Source of the DNA: Phytopythium helicoides
Taxonomy: Eukaryota; Oomycota; Peronosporomycetes; Pythiales; Pythiaceae
NCBI GenBank assembly: GCA_024867545.1
Contig: JANFNE010000052.1
Span: 62,001 to 126,000, forward strand
Length of the DNA: 64,000 nt
Direction of reading: 5' to 3'
In this document: piece after piece, positions 27,601 through 38,296 of the stretch
Layout: the number at the start of each line of letters is the position of its first letter
Position numbering within the stretch: the stretch's first letter is position 1
Notes under the pieces: generated by a model
The model's input: the letters and a program-made list of their open reading frames with translations, nothing else
Told to the model about the DNA's origin: nothing
The model's database searches: none
Program-made: the position numbers and the translations under genes

Positions 27601-30600
27601 AAATTCTTCTGTCGGTCGGTTCCAGCGGCTCGGACACACTTGGTGCCTCGCTTGTCATGTCTTCTGGAGCAAACGATAGACTAGGCCCTGGTGGAGACGT
27701 TGTCATTGCTGCCGGTGCAGGTGGTTCCACTGGTGGAGGAGTTGCGCTCTCAGCAGGTGACGGCGTTGCGCAAAGTGGAGGCATTGTAAACATAACTAGC
27801 GGGGCAAGTGCAAGTGATAGCAGTGGAGATATCTTCGTCGTGACTGCACCAGCCAGTGCTTCTCATACTGGTTCGCTTGCTCTGGGTACCGGCTTTGCCA
27901 ACAGCGGTAGATCGGGTGACATCCAGCTCTACACCTCGGATTCTTCTGGAGGAAATAGCGGGTCAATAAATATCACGGCGGGCTCTGGCGACGACATTAA
28001 AGGTGGAAGCGTCGAGGTTACCGCTGGAGCAGCTACTGGTTATGGAGCGGTTGGTGGTGCGCTTTTGTTTGACGGCGGATACGGCAAATCGACCGGTGGT
28101 GCTGTTGTGGTATCTGGAGGCACGGGTGATGACCAAGCAGGTGGAAATGTGACTATTACCAGCGGCAGTGGCTCGATCGCGAGCAGTGGTTCGATCACTA
28201 TAGGCACAGCCGCTTCAGGGGCTGATCAAGTGAGCGGCGTTCTCACTTTGTCGACTGGAGAAGCAAGTGGTGGTGACTCTGGAAGTATCGGGATCTTTAC
28301 CTCAGCATCAGCATACGGAAAAGCTGGTAGTATCAGTATCATGTCCGGAGAAGGACTTGCTGTCGACGGCGGAGAGCTTCAACTAATTGCCGGAACAAGT
28401 ACGAACGACGAAGGTACTGGGCGGCCTGGTGGCCGAGTGCTAATTCAAGGAGGGAGTGGTCTAGGCTCTGGAGGAGGAATCGAGCTTACTGCAGGCACAG
28501 GCAGTTCTGCCTATGGTGGTAATGTACGCCTCATGAGTGGATCAGGTGAAGGAGCAACGAGTGGAGATGTGCAAGTCTCTACCTGCAGATGGTGGTGCAG
28601 ATCACGATAGTGGCGCCATTTTCTTCCTGACAGGAGGTACCGATGGCGGTAATTCGGGTGACATTTTATTCTTGACGTCATCTGCAATGAGCGGAAAGGC
28701 TGGATCAATCATTTTCGGAGTTGGTCCATCTGAAGGCGATATACCAGGAAATGTTACGATCGAGGCTGGAGCGAACACAGCATTTGAAAGCCCTGGTGGG
28801 GATGTGATCATCAATGGCGGTGCTGGTACAAGTGTTGGTGGAGCAGGTTCGCATTACTGCTGGAGGAGGAGATTCTGATGTTGGTGGCGATGTTGCAATC
28901 GTCAGTGGAAGCAGTGTAGCTAATGCCACGGGATCCATTACACTTGTGTCAGCAGACTCGAACTCATCTGAGACGAGTGGGTCAATTACACTATCTACCG
29001 GAAGTTCCCAAGGTGGGAATACCGGCAGTATTTTATTCAGAACTGCAGACGCACATGGAGGTGATGCTGGTGCGTTTAGCGTCGCACTTGGATCGGCCGA
29101 GACCAGCACAGGAGGTACTTTATCCCTGACCGCTGGTGCCAGTGAGAATACATACGGCACGGGCGGTACAGTTGCAATTAGCGGAGGTGACGGGCCATAT
29201 TTTGGCGGTGACGTTGTATTGGCTGGAGGTGCGTCCCTCTCTGGAGCTGGAGGAGCGGTTCGAATGACGAGTGGTGCAGGCGAAAACGCATCAAGCGGCG
29301 ATGTTCTTGTTTATTCAGCAGCAGCGGCTGCGGGACGCCCAACTGGTTCCGTTCGCCTCTACACTGGTTTTGCAAATGGCAGCGACAGTGGTGATGTTAC
29401 CATCGAGACGTCCGATAGTAGTGGTGGCAAAGCAGGCTCCGTGTATGTTGCTGTCGGCGTATCTGAGAACGAAGAAGGAGGGTCTGTTTACCTTACAAGC
29501 GGTGGAAGTGTTCACGAGCAAGGTATTGGCGGAGGGTTGACATTGTCCGGCGGCGACGGCACCGAACAAGGCGGTAGTGTCACAATCAGTGCAGGCAATG
29601 GTGACACAGCTGTAGGTGGCAGCGTCGTCATTTCAAGTGGTGGCGGCAATGGTTCCGCAAGTGGTGATGTTCTCATTTCAAGCGCAGCGAGTACAGGCTC
29701 CACTAAACCAAGTGGATCGTTGATATTCTCAACAGGCGAAACAGCGGAAGGCGACTCTGGTCTCATCTCCATTACATCATCTTCAGCAGTTTCTGGCCAG
29801 GGTGGGTATATCGCCATCTCGGTAGGCTCCGGAGATACTACGAAAGGTGGCATGCTGTCATTAAGCAGTGGAAACAGTACGGGTGATGACAGCACTGGCG
29901 GAAATATCCAGCTAACGGCAGGGTCAGGAACTTCAATTGGTGGTGACATTACTCTGACTGGAGGCGACGGCGCGGGTTCTGATGGCGGCCGAGTTCAAAT
30001 CACCTCCGGATCGGGAGACGCTGCTAATAGCGGTGCTATTTTGATTTCAAGCGCTGATGCGCCAAGTGGAGGGTTTGAAAGCGGCTCTTTGATTCTGTCA
30101 ACCGGCGCCGCAACTGGTAGTTTCGGCTCTGGTAACATTTCTATTGTAACTTCTTCGTCGACTGGCGGAGGAGTTGCTGGATCTATCCTGCTTTCTGTCG
30201 GAGCCTCAAGTGAAGCGACTGCTGGATCGAGTGTTATGATAGTTGCTGGTGATGCAGCTTCACTTGCTGATAGCAGTGATGGGATTGGAGGTACTATTTC
30301 TCTAACCAGCGGGAACAGCAACATTGGAGGCGACATCCTCATCAATGCTGGTAGTGGAAGCACAAAGTCTGGTGGCAACATCGTCTTGCTTAGCGGTGCT
30401 ACAGCCGCAGAGGGTGATAATGCTCCAACTGCTGGGAGTGGAACAGTTGATATATCATCTGCGAGTGCATCAGACAATGACGAAGACATGACAAATAGTG
30501 GTGGGGTAACCCTGCGGTCTGGTGACGTCAGTGCAGGAGTATCTGGAGATATATCCATCTTCTCGGGTAGATCTGCAACCGGACAGGCAGGTTCACTAAC

Positions 30601-33275
30601 TCTTGCTGCCGGCTCCAGTGGAGCTGATGTTGGTAGCTAGTATCATGATTGCTGGTGGGGAAAGTGTGCACGCCACAGGAGCCGGTGGTTCCGTCCAAAT
30701 CCTAGGTGGAAATGGTACACGCGCCGGCGGCGGCGTTGAGATTAGTGGCGGTATGGGGAATGGTGATCATGGAGGAAGCGTGAGCCTTACAAGTGGTGCA
30801 AGCGCAAAAGAGCAAAGTGCTACCGGAGCAATTGCAATCTCAAGTGCGAGTGGGGTTGCCGGCGGCCAAGCAAGTGGAAATGTGGATATCTTCTCCGGCA
30901 CTGTTGTCGGTACTGCAGATAGTCCAGCCAATTCAGGTGACTTAAACGTTTATACGGCGAATGCGACAAATGGTCGTGCAGGAAATATAGTTGTACGTGG
31001 AGGAAGCGGCGACGCAGTTGATAGTGGCTCGATCAGCGTGATAGGAGGCTCAACATCAAGTGAAGATGGTGTAGGAGGCGAAGTGCTCATTTCCGGCGGA
31101 AGTGGAGGCCTTAATGGCGGCAGAGTAATTATTGTTGCTGGTGATGGCGATGAGACAGGTTCAAATACTATCGGCGGGAGTATCGAGATTTCTTCTGGAG
31201 CAGGCAGTGCTGCTGCTAGCGGAGGAGTAAGTATCACTTCCGCAGCAGTCAACGGCGTTGACCAGCCGAGTGGGAATGTTAGCCTCTCTTCCGGTGAAGC
31301 GACAGCTGGAGGAAACTCGGGCACAATTTCTATTGCCACCGCAGCTGCAACTGGTGGTGGGGCTGGTGGCTCCATTTCTATTACCGTTGGAAGCGGCAGT
31401 GCGCTCGACGGAGGGAGCCTCGCTCTCGCAAGTGGTTCAAGCTCATATAATGGAGGAGATGATGCTGAACCAAGTGGAGTGGGTGGAAAACTCTCTTTAA
31501 CTGCTGGCGATGGTGTCGCAGCTGGTGGAGCAATTGACCTCCACGGAGGCGGCGGTCTTCAGGGTGGAGGCATCTCGATTACCAGCGGTTCTGCTTCTGG
31601 AGTCGGTGCGATTAGTGGGGACGTCGTGGTTACGACTGCGCCATCAGAAACAGACCAATCAACTGGCAATGTTTTCATCTCGTCAGGATTGGCGACAGGA
31701 GGCGACTCGGGCAATGTTGTCATCAGTACGTCGAATGCTACAAGTGGTCACGCTGGGGGTATCTCGCTCTCTGTTGGATTTACCGATCTGTCTGAAGGCA
31801 ACTCAGTTAGCATTGAGGCTGGTGGTAGTACAGCCCAAGCAGGAACTGGAGGTGCTTTGAGTCTCACGGGTGGTGACGGAGCCTCTGGTGGGCAGGTTAC
31901 CATTTCTGGTGGAGCTGCCTCAAATGGGTTTGGAGGCGATGTTCGCATCATTAGTGGTCAAGGCAGCGAAGCAACGAGCGGGAACATTGCGATTCTGACA
32001 GCAGAGTCGGGCATCAATAGTACTACGAGCGGCACAATTACGTTGTCAACTGGTGCCTCGACTAGCGGTGGTGACTCTGGTGAGATTCTGATCACCACAG
32101 CCGATGCAGCAACATCTGACGGAAGTGGTAGCGGGGTCGCTGGCTGGATCAACATTGCGGTCGGCAGTAGCGAAGGCGAAGCAGGAAGCATGGTGAGCTT
32201 ACTAGGTGGCGCATCGGCCCACGTCAACGGAACAGGTGGTGCAGCAATCATCACAGGCGGAACAGGCGCGACTGGAGGAGACGTGGTCATCACCGGCGGC
32301 ATCGCCACTGGAGCAGGCTCGGGTGGAACAGTTCTCATTACGAGTGGTTCGAGCGCGGAGGGGAGAAGTGCGACTGTGATGATCCATTCTGGATCGGCAG
32401 GCACGGATGCTGACAGCGGCAGCTTGTTTGTATCAAGCGGAGAAGTGTCTGGCACAGGAAGTTCTGGTGAGGTTCTACTCACAACTGGCGCTGCCCAGGA
32501 TGGGACGTCAGGCAGTGTGCGGTTGCTTGTAGGCGACTCCGGAATTGCTGATGGTATTGCAGGTGACGTGGCACTTTCAGCTGGCACAAATCTTCTCGGC
32601 AGTGGGGGATCTGTGATTGCCACCCCTGGCCAAGGCAAAGACAACTCCACAAACGGATTCTTCGCTGTGCAATTCCCCGTTGATGGAGATACCGCCTCCC
32701 TTCTATCGGTGTCGCTGAATTCATTCACCGTAAACAATGTGCTCGCAGCCAGTGTGAGCTCCCAGACGACGCTGGAGCTTGTTGCATCATCGGTTCTCTC
32801 GCTCCACGGTGACTCTATCCAGCTTTCCGGGGCAGTGATCGTTGATAGCGCCGACTTTTCTGTCGAAATGGAAGGATCACCAACTTTCACCGTCGACGCT
32901 GGATCGGGTAACGTGACCATGCTCGGGGCTCTTTCACTTTCGGCAGTAGACGCCGAGATCAACCACGGTGGTGACAAGTTGACGCTATCGACTCCTCATC
33001 TAGAAGTCGATGGCGCACTGACAAAGTTTTCTGGTGAATCGGTGACTTTCTTGGGAACGAACATCGCCTTCTCGAGCTCCACGAGCGTTACTTTCTCGTC
33101 CTCCAAGGTGGCATTCCCAGGAACCATCGTCACGACGGCGCCATCCTACGGAGACGAATGCGTCAAGGGAGAACTCCGCGTTGGGCCAACCCAGCTGTTC
33201 ATTTGCATCAGCACCAATACCTGGTCCTACGTCGATTTGACAGTCATCTCCGATCCAGACGCATCGACACGGTAA
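3..33275 (+). CDS. Giant Gly/Ser-rich repeat protein, predicted beta-solenoid (5' partial, six frame breaks)
   Basis: The frame is open from base 3 (codon 27-29 is TTG, not ATG), so the true start lies left of the window; the TAA is at 33273-33275. Coding continues through six frames-in-turn: to about 6990, 11819, 27545, 28583, 28846 and 30638, then to the end. At each point the repeat pattern resumes after one extra base (two missing bases at the first). The product would exceed 11,000 residues. The first ~200 residues and last ~210 are not rung-like. Everything between is rungs of about 15 residues (alternating V/I/L strand, then a Gly/Ser turn ending GG or SG) in an 8-rung cycle. Ser, Thr, Asp and Gly dominate, Cys is almost absent, and N-x-S/T sequons are frequent. 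No C-terminal hydrophobic anchor is seen. I infer an extracellular or vesicle-stored adhesive or structural protein; no specific family is recognised and the signal peptide region is outside the window. Confidence 0.8.
2278..9960 (+). repeat. Long direct duplication inside the giant gene (2278-4440 and 7795-9960)
   Basis: The segment starting with the coding motif NTGGIDLSSGSADG near 2280 recurs near 7796 with only scattered substitutions over about 2.16 kb, a spacing of about 5.5 kb. Both copies run through the same order of rungs (for example GDGPSGG, SSWADSGG, DASHGSAG) to TAGGTIRIQSGGG near 4430 and 9945. Substitutions are mostly silent or conservative, so this copy pair is older than the 2.53-kb blocks further right. 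Confidence 0.75.
4432..6310 (+). repeat. About 420-bp repeat unit with the motif SADSGSGKTSG; further copies at ~9952, ~13252 and ~16192
   Basis: A segment encoding SSADSGSGKTSG through SATSGDVAIGSADSGS starts near 4432 and again near 5893. The spacing of about 1,453 bp equals four 8-rung modules (about 363 bp each). Near-identical copies start near 9952, 13252 and 16192. The copies are followed by different continuations (SSQTSG or SVNAASG), which shows modular shuffling of blocks by recombination. Confidence 0.7.
18007..27440 (+). repeat. Four tandem, near-identical 2.53-kb blocks (2529/2535 bp alternating)
   Basis: Blocks begin at 18007, 20536, 23071 and 25600 (spacings 2529, 2535 and 2529 bp); the fourth is cut off near 27440. 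Blocks 1 and 3 lack a 6-bp GAGTGC unit and encode TSATSG, TGGGVF and GGMAGL. Blocks 2 and 4 encode TSASATSG, TGGDVF and GGMTGL. The true repeat is therefore a 5,064-bp dimer copied in tandem. Each block holds seven 8-rung modules (about 361 bp each). Almost no other differences are visible between dimers, which implies very recent amplification or an assembly duplication. Confidence 0.9.
32640..33275 (+). other. C-terminal non-rung domain of the giant protein
   Basis: The Gly/Ser rung cycle stops near base 32,630. The last ~210 residues are richer in V, L, F and A and form hydrophobic strands without GG turns. They end with a short segment containing two Cys (GDECVKGEL ... LFICIST) and an aromatic NTWSYVDL motif. 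A Cys-x(n)-G-x-L ... L-x-x-C ... W pattern of this kind also ends phage-tail-fibre-like and collagen-like surface proteins; that comparison is from memory and only suggestive. There is no GPI or transmembrane signal. Confidence 0.5.
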
Positions 33276-33381
33276 CTTTGTAGAAAAAGAGGAAGGGTAA
33301 ATATCTTTTGTAATGCTACATGACATGCATGTCTGTCTGCCCTATGCGGCAATAGATTAGTTGCTGAGAGCTTCTCCACCC

Positions 33382-34756
33382 TCAATTGGCAGTGCTTTGA
33401 GCAAGCGCAGCCGACACACGGCGCGCGGACTCGACGGCAGTGGCGCTGTTGCAGCACGGAGACGGCGCGGGCTTGATGTCAGCCGTCGACTTTTCGTCGG
33501 CGTGCACGAGCTGCTGCTTGACGAGTGTTGGGCCTGTGGCGTGTGCGCCTTCACGCAGCACGACAAGTCCGCGAGGCGTGCCGCTCGACTGGTCGATGCG
33601 TTGCATGGCCTCGTACACGAGAGAGAGGCGCACCCAGTGCGGCGGGTACTTGAAGCGCGCGACGTCCATGAGCAGCACCATATCGCGCTCGGCGTGGTAG
33701 CCGCCAATGGGCGAGAAGTGGCCGTCGCCCGTCTGGCCCAGCACCTTGCGGCTGTAGTTGAGCACGACGATCTCGGAGCTCGTGGCGCAGCTGCGCTTGA
33801 CGATGTCTCGGAACTGGTCGAGCGTGAAGTCGGGTGAAGCGCGAAAGTCCTCCGTCTGCACGCCGTTGCATCGCGCGAGGCAGATGAACTCGGACATGCT
33901 GATGCCCTTCTCCTTGGCGACGGCGAGCGACGTGCAGCAGTCGAAGAGCTCTTCGCTGAACCAGCGCCAGGGTCCCTTCCACAGGCGGCCGGGGTCGATC
34001 TGCAGCGCGTTGAGGCACATGGCGAGCGTCGCGAGTCCGCAGAAGGCCGGCTCTGCCTGCGTGATGAACTGCTCGGCCAGTGGGAAGTAGATCTGCATGT
34101 AGTTGTCTCCGCGCGAGTTGATGGCCTCTGTGAAGAGCTTGCGTCCCTCGGGCCCTGAGAAGGCGATACAGTCCTGCGGCAGGTGGCGGCGGTGGAACGA
34201 TGACTGGAACGGAACCACAGACGTCCCGACTGGCGACGTCGACCGCGTGACCACAACGCTGTTGGCGACTGCGCTGGTGGTCGACGACCTCCTCCACCGC
34301 AGCTGGCGCGGCCTGCACGACGCTTTGCTTGGCGGCCGCGAGCTCGAGCGCCTGCTTCTCCTGCTGCTCCTTGATGCGCTTGGTCTTGCAGCCGCACTCC
34401 ATGTCCATGGGCAGCTGGCACTCCTGCTCGTCCACGAGCTCGCCAAGGGGCTTGCTGTCCCTCTTCCAGCGCAGCACCGGGTTCCTGCGCGCCGCCTGCA
34501 GCTTCCTGAATGGCCTGGGCGTGTGCTCGGCCTCCTGCCGCTCGTCCGGCCGCAGCGCAGTGAACAGATGCGTGTGCACCGGCCCGAGGCGCCGCACGGG
34601 CGACGAGCGCGCCGTGCTGTGGCGCAGGAAGAGCAGCCCGCCGCTCTGGTTAAGGCCCGCGTTAAGGCCGGCGTTAAGGCCCGCGGTGGAGCGCAGCAGT
34701 CGCCCGTGGGGCAGCGCGGCCAGGCGCGGCGGCAGCTCGCGAGCGCGCGGCCACAT
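33382..34756 (-). CDS. PCS: Phytochelatin synthase with N-terminal extension (one frameshift)
   Basis: The enzyme makes phytochelatins from glutathione (gamma-Glu-Cys dipeptidyl transpeptidase) for cadmium and other metal detoxification. The papain-like catalytic triad is intact: Cys in EPAFCGLAT (codon 34041-34039), His in GHFSPIGGY (33720-33718) and Asp in LLMDVARF (33666-33664). Spacings of 107 and 18 residues match plant enzymes. PGRLWKGPWRWF and FKYPPHW are further family blocks. The ATG at 34756 opens an Arg-rich, acid-poor leader with three GLNA repeats that resembles a mitochondrial presequence, followed by a Cys-containing charged segment. This N-terminal frame passes into the catalytic frame by one extra base near 34283-34290. 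The only Met in the catalytic frame before the Cys lies inside the domain, so the extension is probably real. The C-terminal Cys-rich metal-sensing half of plant enzymes is short or absent. Confidence 0.9.
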
Positions 34757-34870
34757 GGCGGTCGGCGGGCGGAGGAGAAAGCGCGTATGGCTCGAATGCT
34801 CAATCGGCTTGAAGGCGGAGGCGGCGGCGGGGTCGGACACTTGGGGTTTGTATGCTATAGTGGGGAGAGG

Positions 34871-34878
34871 GTGATTGG
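34871..34878 (-). promoter_or_regulatory. CCAAT box upstream of phytochelatin synthase
   Basis: CCAATCAC on the minus strand lies about 115 bp upstream of the chosen ATG at 34756. CCAAT boxes are common eukaryotic promoter elements. Supported only by position and motif. Confidence 0.35.
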
Positions 34879-36360
34879 ACGTGGGACAGTGGGGATATTA
34901 ATTTTAGAAGATTGTAAGATTATGAGATGTTGTTGGTTGTATGTTATAGAGGGATTTTGATTACATGTTTAGAAGATGCATGGGTTTGTAGAAGGAGGGG
35001 AGGATGCGACGACAACGACCCGGTCGTCATTGGGATAAAGCTGAGGTTGTGGAGAGGATGACTACCCAGGAGCCATTCAACGCGGCGCCCGTCGCTGCAT
35101 CGCTTTCGAGCACCAGCTGGCTCCTGGAACGATCACTTCTGGATGATTTTATACAAAATTCATATACAATCAAAAAGTCTAGGAGACCCCAGATCTGGAC
35201 TGGAGCAGTCGATTGGCACGCGAGGATCGTTTCGATGGCGATGTTCGCGCGCTGATTGGCCACAACCCAGCCAATCACCGCGCGAGACGACCGAAGGCAC
35301 GCGCCTCGCGCGCTGATTGGCCCGCGACGGGCTCCCGTACACGCATTTTCGGGAAAGGAGTGGTGGTCGCGTACGTACGCACGCTGATTTGGCTCACGCC
35401 CGGCCCACGGGGAGCGCGTGCCCGGCGGACGCCTTTGACGGCTCCGGAGCCTTGGATTGACCAGCTCCAGCCCTCCGAGGCGCAGAAACGCGGCTAGGTG
35501 GCGTTGAAGCGGCCGAAGAAGAGCCCGAGGCACGCGTTCGCGTGTTCCGCGCGCGCGGCCAAGCAGCGACTCGTCGACCGCCTCGAGGGCTCGAGCAGCG
35601 TGCCCCCGCGCTCTGCACGGGCTCTGCGCCTGCCAATTTTTCGCTCGGCGCTTGGTTTGCGCCTGCTGGTGGTGGTGGTGTCGTGTCATTTATTGCATGT
35701 CATGGCTGCATGTCAACTGAACCGCGTGCCGCTTCATGTGTCAATCGGGTGGACCACACCAATAGTATCTTCCGACGTCGAGGAGGGCATGCACGCAGCG
35801 AACGGAGACAGCGGTGGGAAGAGAGTGAGGATGGCGGTATGTTCCTCGTTGCGAGGGTCCCGGTTATATGCGATAGATATCTACGCACCACGCAAGGAAA
35901 AACAAGAACTTCAGATTCATATTTGTGCAGATCTCTCCGATGCAGATAGAGCCCATCTAACCCACCTTGTTGAGTTGAACTCGTCAATGAACCTGACGGA
36001 TAGTACGATTACGACGTCCAAAATGCTGGTCATCAATCAACCTCCATCCATCCTCAAGCGAGAAGCTAGCTAGGTTGCCAATACATGCTGCTTTGACATG
36101 GCAAGTTGTTCTCGATAAAAAACGGGTGCAGAGCACATGCTTCTTGGGTCGATCATTGACAAAAATGCGCAGGACGCACTTCATACTATAAACAGACAGT
36201 AGCTCTCCATGTGCTGTCAAGAGTGAGACAGTCGATGGCCATTTGATTAGAGCCCAGCTATTCTTACAACCGAGTGAAAATACTCGTGCTCAGCGTACCC
36301 CAAACAATAAATTTGCGTTTGCAAACGGAGAGGAAGTGACAGCAGCCTGAATGCTGTGTC
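34879..36360. other. Intergenic region between divergent genes, with CCAAT-like repeats
   Basis: No convincing gene is seen. Three similar GCGCTGATTGGC-type sites (near 35248, 35310 and 35386, the last as CGCTGATTTGGC) and a CAGCCAATCACCGCG site near 35268 cluster within about 150 bp. This suggests promoter DNA for a transcript not otherwise recognised. A weak ATG frame at 35702-36073 (+, 123 residues, no domain recognised) ends at TAG. Longer frames here rely on GTG starts and read as low-complexity Arg/Ala sequence. Confidence 0.4.
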
Positions 36361-38210
36361 ATGACACCATGGGTCAAGCAAAGCTCGTCTGTGCAACCGT
36401 GTTCGCCATCCGGCGTAATGATTAGGGGTACAGGGAATATGCAGAACGATGTTATCACCATACAGTACCGCCTCATTCCATGCCGCCCGCTTCCAGCGTT
36501 TGACCCGATCCCGTCGATCAAGCAGACTATTCTTCATCCAGCAGCAATCAAAGTCTACAACGTGATCTATTCTGCGTCACAGCCAATTCTTATACCTCTC
36601 TACTGTGTTGCAACATGCCTCCGTCTTGGGTCTTTTTTCGCTCCAACCTGCCATACCGCTTCATCGTCTCTCTCAGTAGCGGAGATTCTAGCTCTGACAG
36701 CGTCAATTACTCAAGCACCACTTTTCTTCATGGCTTTCATGGGAATGCGCCGCGAGTTTGTGAAGGTGCTCGTGCAATCATTTGAATTTTGGTTTTTGAG
36801 CACAACATCTATCCTGATGCTGACAGCACTGGGGTTAGCAAATGGATGGAGCGTTCGCCTCCTCACATTGCCATACTTATTGATCGACGTCATTATTGGA
36901 TTGTTCTCAGAGAGCTACCTGACCATGCAGGCAGCGTACACTCTTGCATCCGGGACTATGCTAGTCTCGGTTCTCATTCTTATGAGCGGTGTGATTCTTA
37001 ACCTGACAACTGGTCTCGACCTCGAGAAGACCATCATGACGTTTGAGCAAACGCATTTTATGTTGTCGACTCGGGATGTGCTACTAAACACAATGGGAAC
37101 TGTGGCATTATTCTACGCACGAGTCGTGTTTTTATCTGTATATGTCAACCGGAAAGGCCCCCACAACGGCACCGTCGTGGCGTCCATCATCGTTCGATCC
37201 CCTCTTGCATGGGATCTTTGTCTGCAACCCAGTAGCTTGTCAGCATCCTCCGCGACCACGAGCAATGTGCAATCGTGTAACAACACTATAACAACCGTCA
37301 CTCCACTGTCAGCAATGAATAGAATCAACTCACGCTGTCTGACCATGACTGCAGAGATCGACAAAGAGCTAAACTCTATTCGAGCCAGCAATTTGGTTCT
37401 ACCAAACGCACAAGCCATGTTTCGGAATACCGAGCGCATTTTACCAATTATCTTGATGGTGCTTGGCTGTGTTGGCAATGCAGGGGCGGGGTTCACACTC
37501 ATGGCCACTCCTCCTCTAATGCAAGAAGCTCATCATGACAAGCACGCAAATCACCAGGAACAAAGCGGTGATTTCCCCTTTTTTACTCTGTCAGCTATCG
37601 GTTTTTGGGCGACTTTCACTTACGCTACCATAGTAGTTGCTTGTTATGAGCGCAAAATGCTCAAGCAACTTTTCACTACTTTCAACGTCGTCTTCCTCTC
37701 GCTACAAGTCTCTTTTGCACATCTGTGTCTGTGTGACAGCTTTTCCTGGCAGTCTGACAAAGTACTCAGTGCTACGGCTTGCTGGATTTGGCTTCATCTA
37801 GTGCTAACTACAGATGCACTCACTCCAGTAATCAAGACTCGATTGGGACTAAAAGTGTGGTATGCCATCCCGTTGTGGCCGCCGCACTAGTTAGTCAAGT
37901 GATCTTGATGTTGGAACTCGTGTGGTGGAACCATTGGGAAATACCAAACCACACCGTGTTGCGAATTCCAACTCGATCAGACCAGGCAATCGTGTTTCGG
38001 TCGTCGTCAGTGTTGTTAGGTCGCCTCGTGACGATGGTGGTGTGGTTTTCTCGCATTCTACTCCGCATTTGGCGACGACGACATGATGACGAGCTAATAT
38101 TCATACAAGGCAGAGCCGCCTTCGACTATGTCAAGTGGAAACTCCAGCGAGCATTAGAGTCGCACCCAGCTGCGCAGCTTGACCTCCACAGGGAAATAAC
38201 ACATCGATAA
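36361..38210 (+). CDS. Polytopic membrane protein, unknown function (one frameshift)
   Basis: The ATG at 36361 opens about 616 residues if the break is ignored. Hydrophobic segments of 18-25 residues occur near residues 65-85, 104-128, 142-162, 165-187, 193-216, 239-262, 360-381, 401-423, 433-450, 462-481 and just after the break, giving about 10-11 predicted helices. A hydrophilic stretch of about 95 residues separates the sixth and seventh. Near 37872 the frame must lose one base (the run CCC appears one C short); the continuation restores a hydrophobic segment (AAALVSQVILMLELVWW) and ends in a basic cytosolic tail. I do not recognise the family. The start could instead be the Met at codon 20 or 27. 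It is convergent with the TPR gene, with 86 bp between stop codons. Confidence 0.65.
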
Positions 38211-38296
38211 ATGCGTGTGCTCTTGAATTTAGGCAAGATGACATAGGGTAATAATTAACTTAATATTTGTATTGATGTTACCCCCTCCATTGCAAT

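Noticed and set aside
6985..30640. Introns as the cause of the frame changes in the giant gene.
   Set aside because: The repeat pattern continues directly on both sides with only one or two bases unaccounted for, leaving no room for an intron.
34103..34960. A 285-residue plus-strand frame opposite the phytochelatin synthase gene.
   Set aside because: It is the antisense of a recognised gene, is Leu/Arg/Gly low-complexity, and shows no domain.
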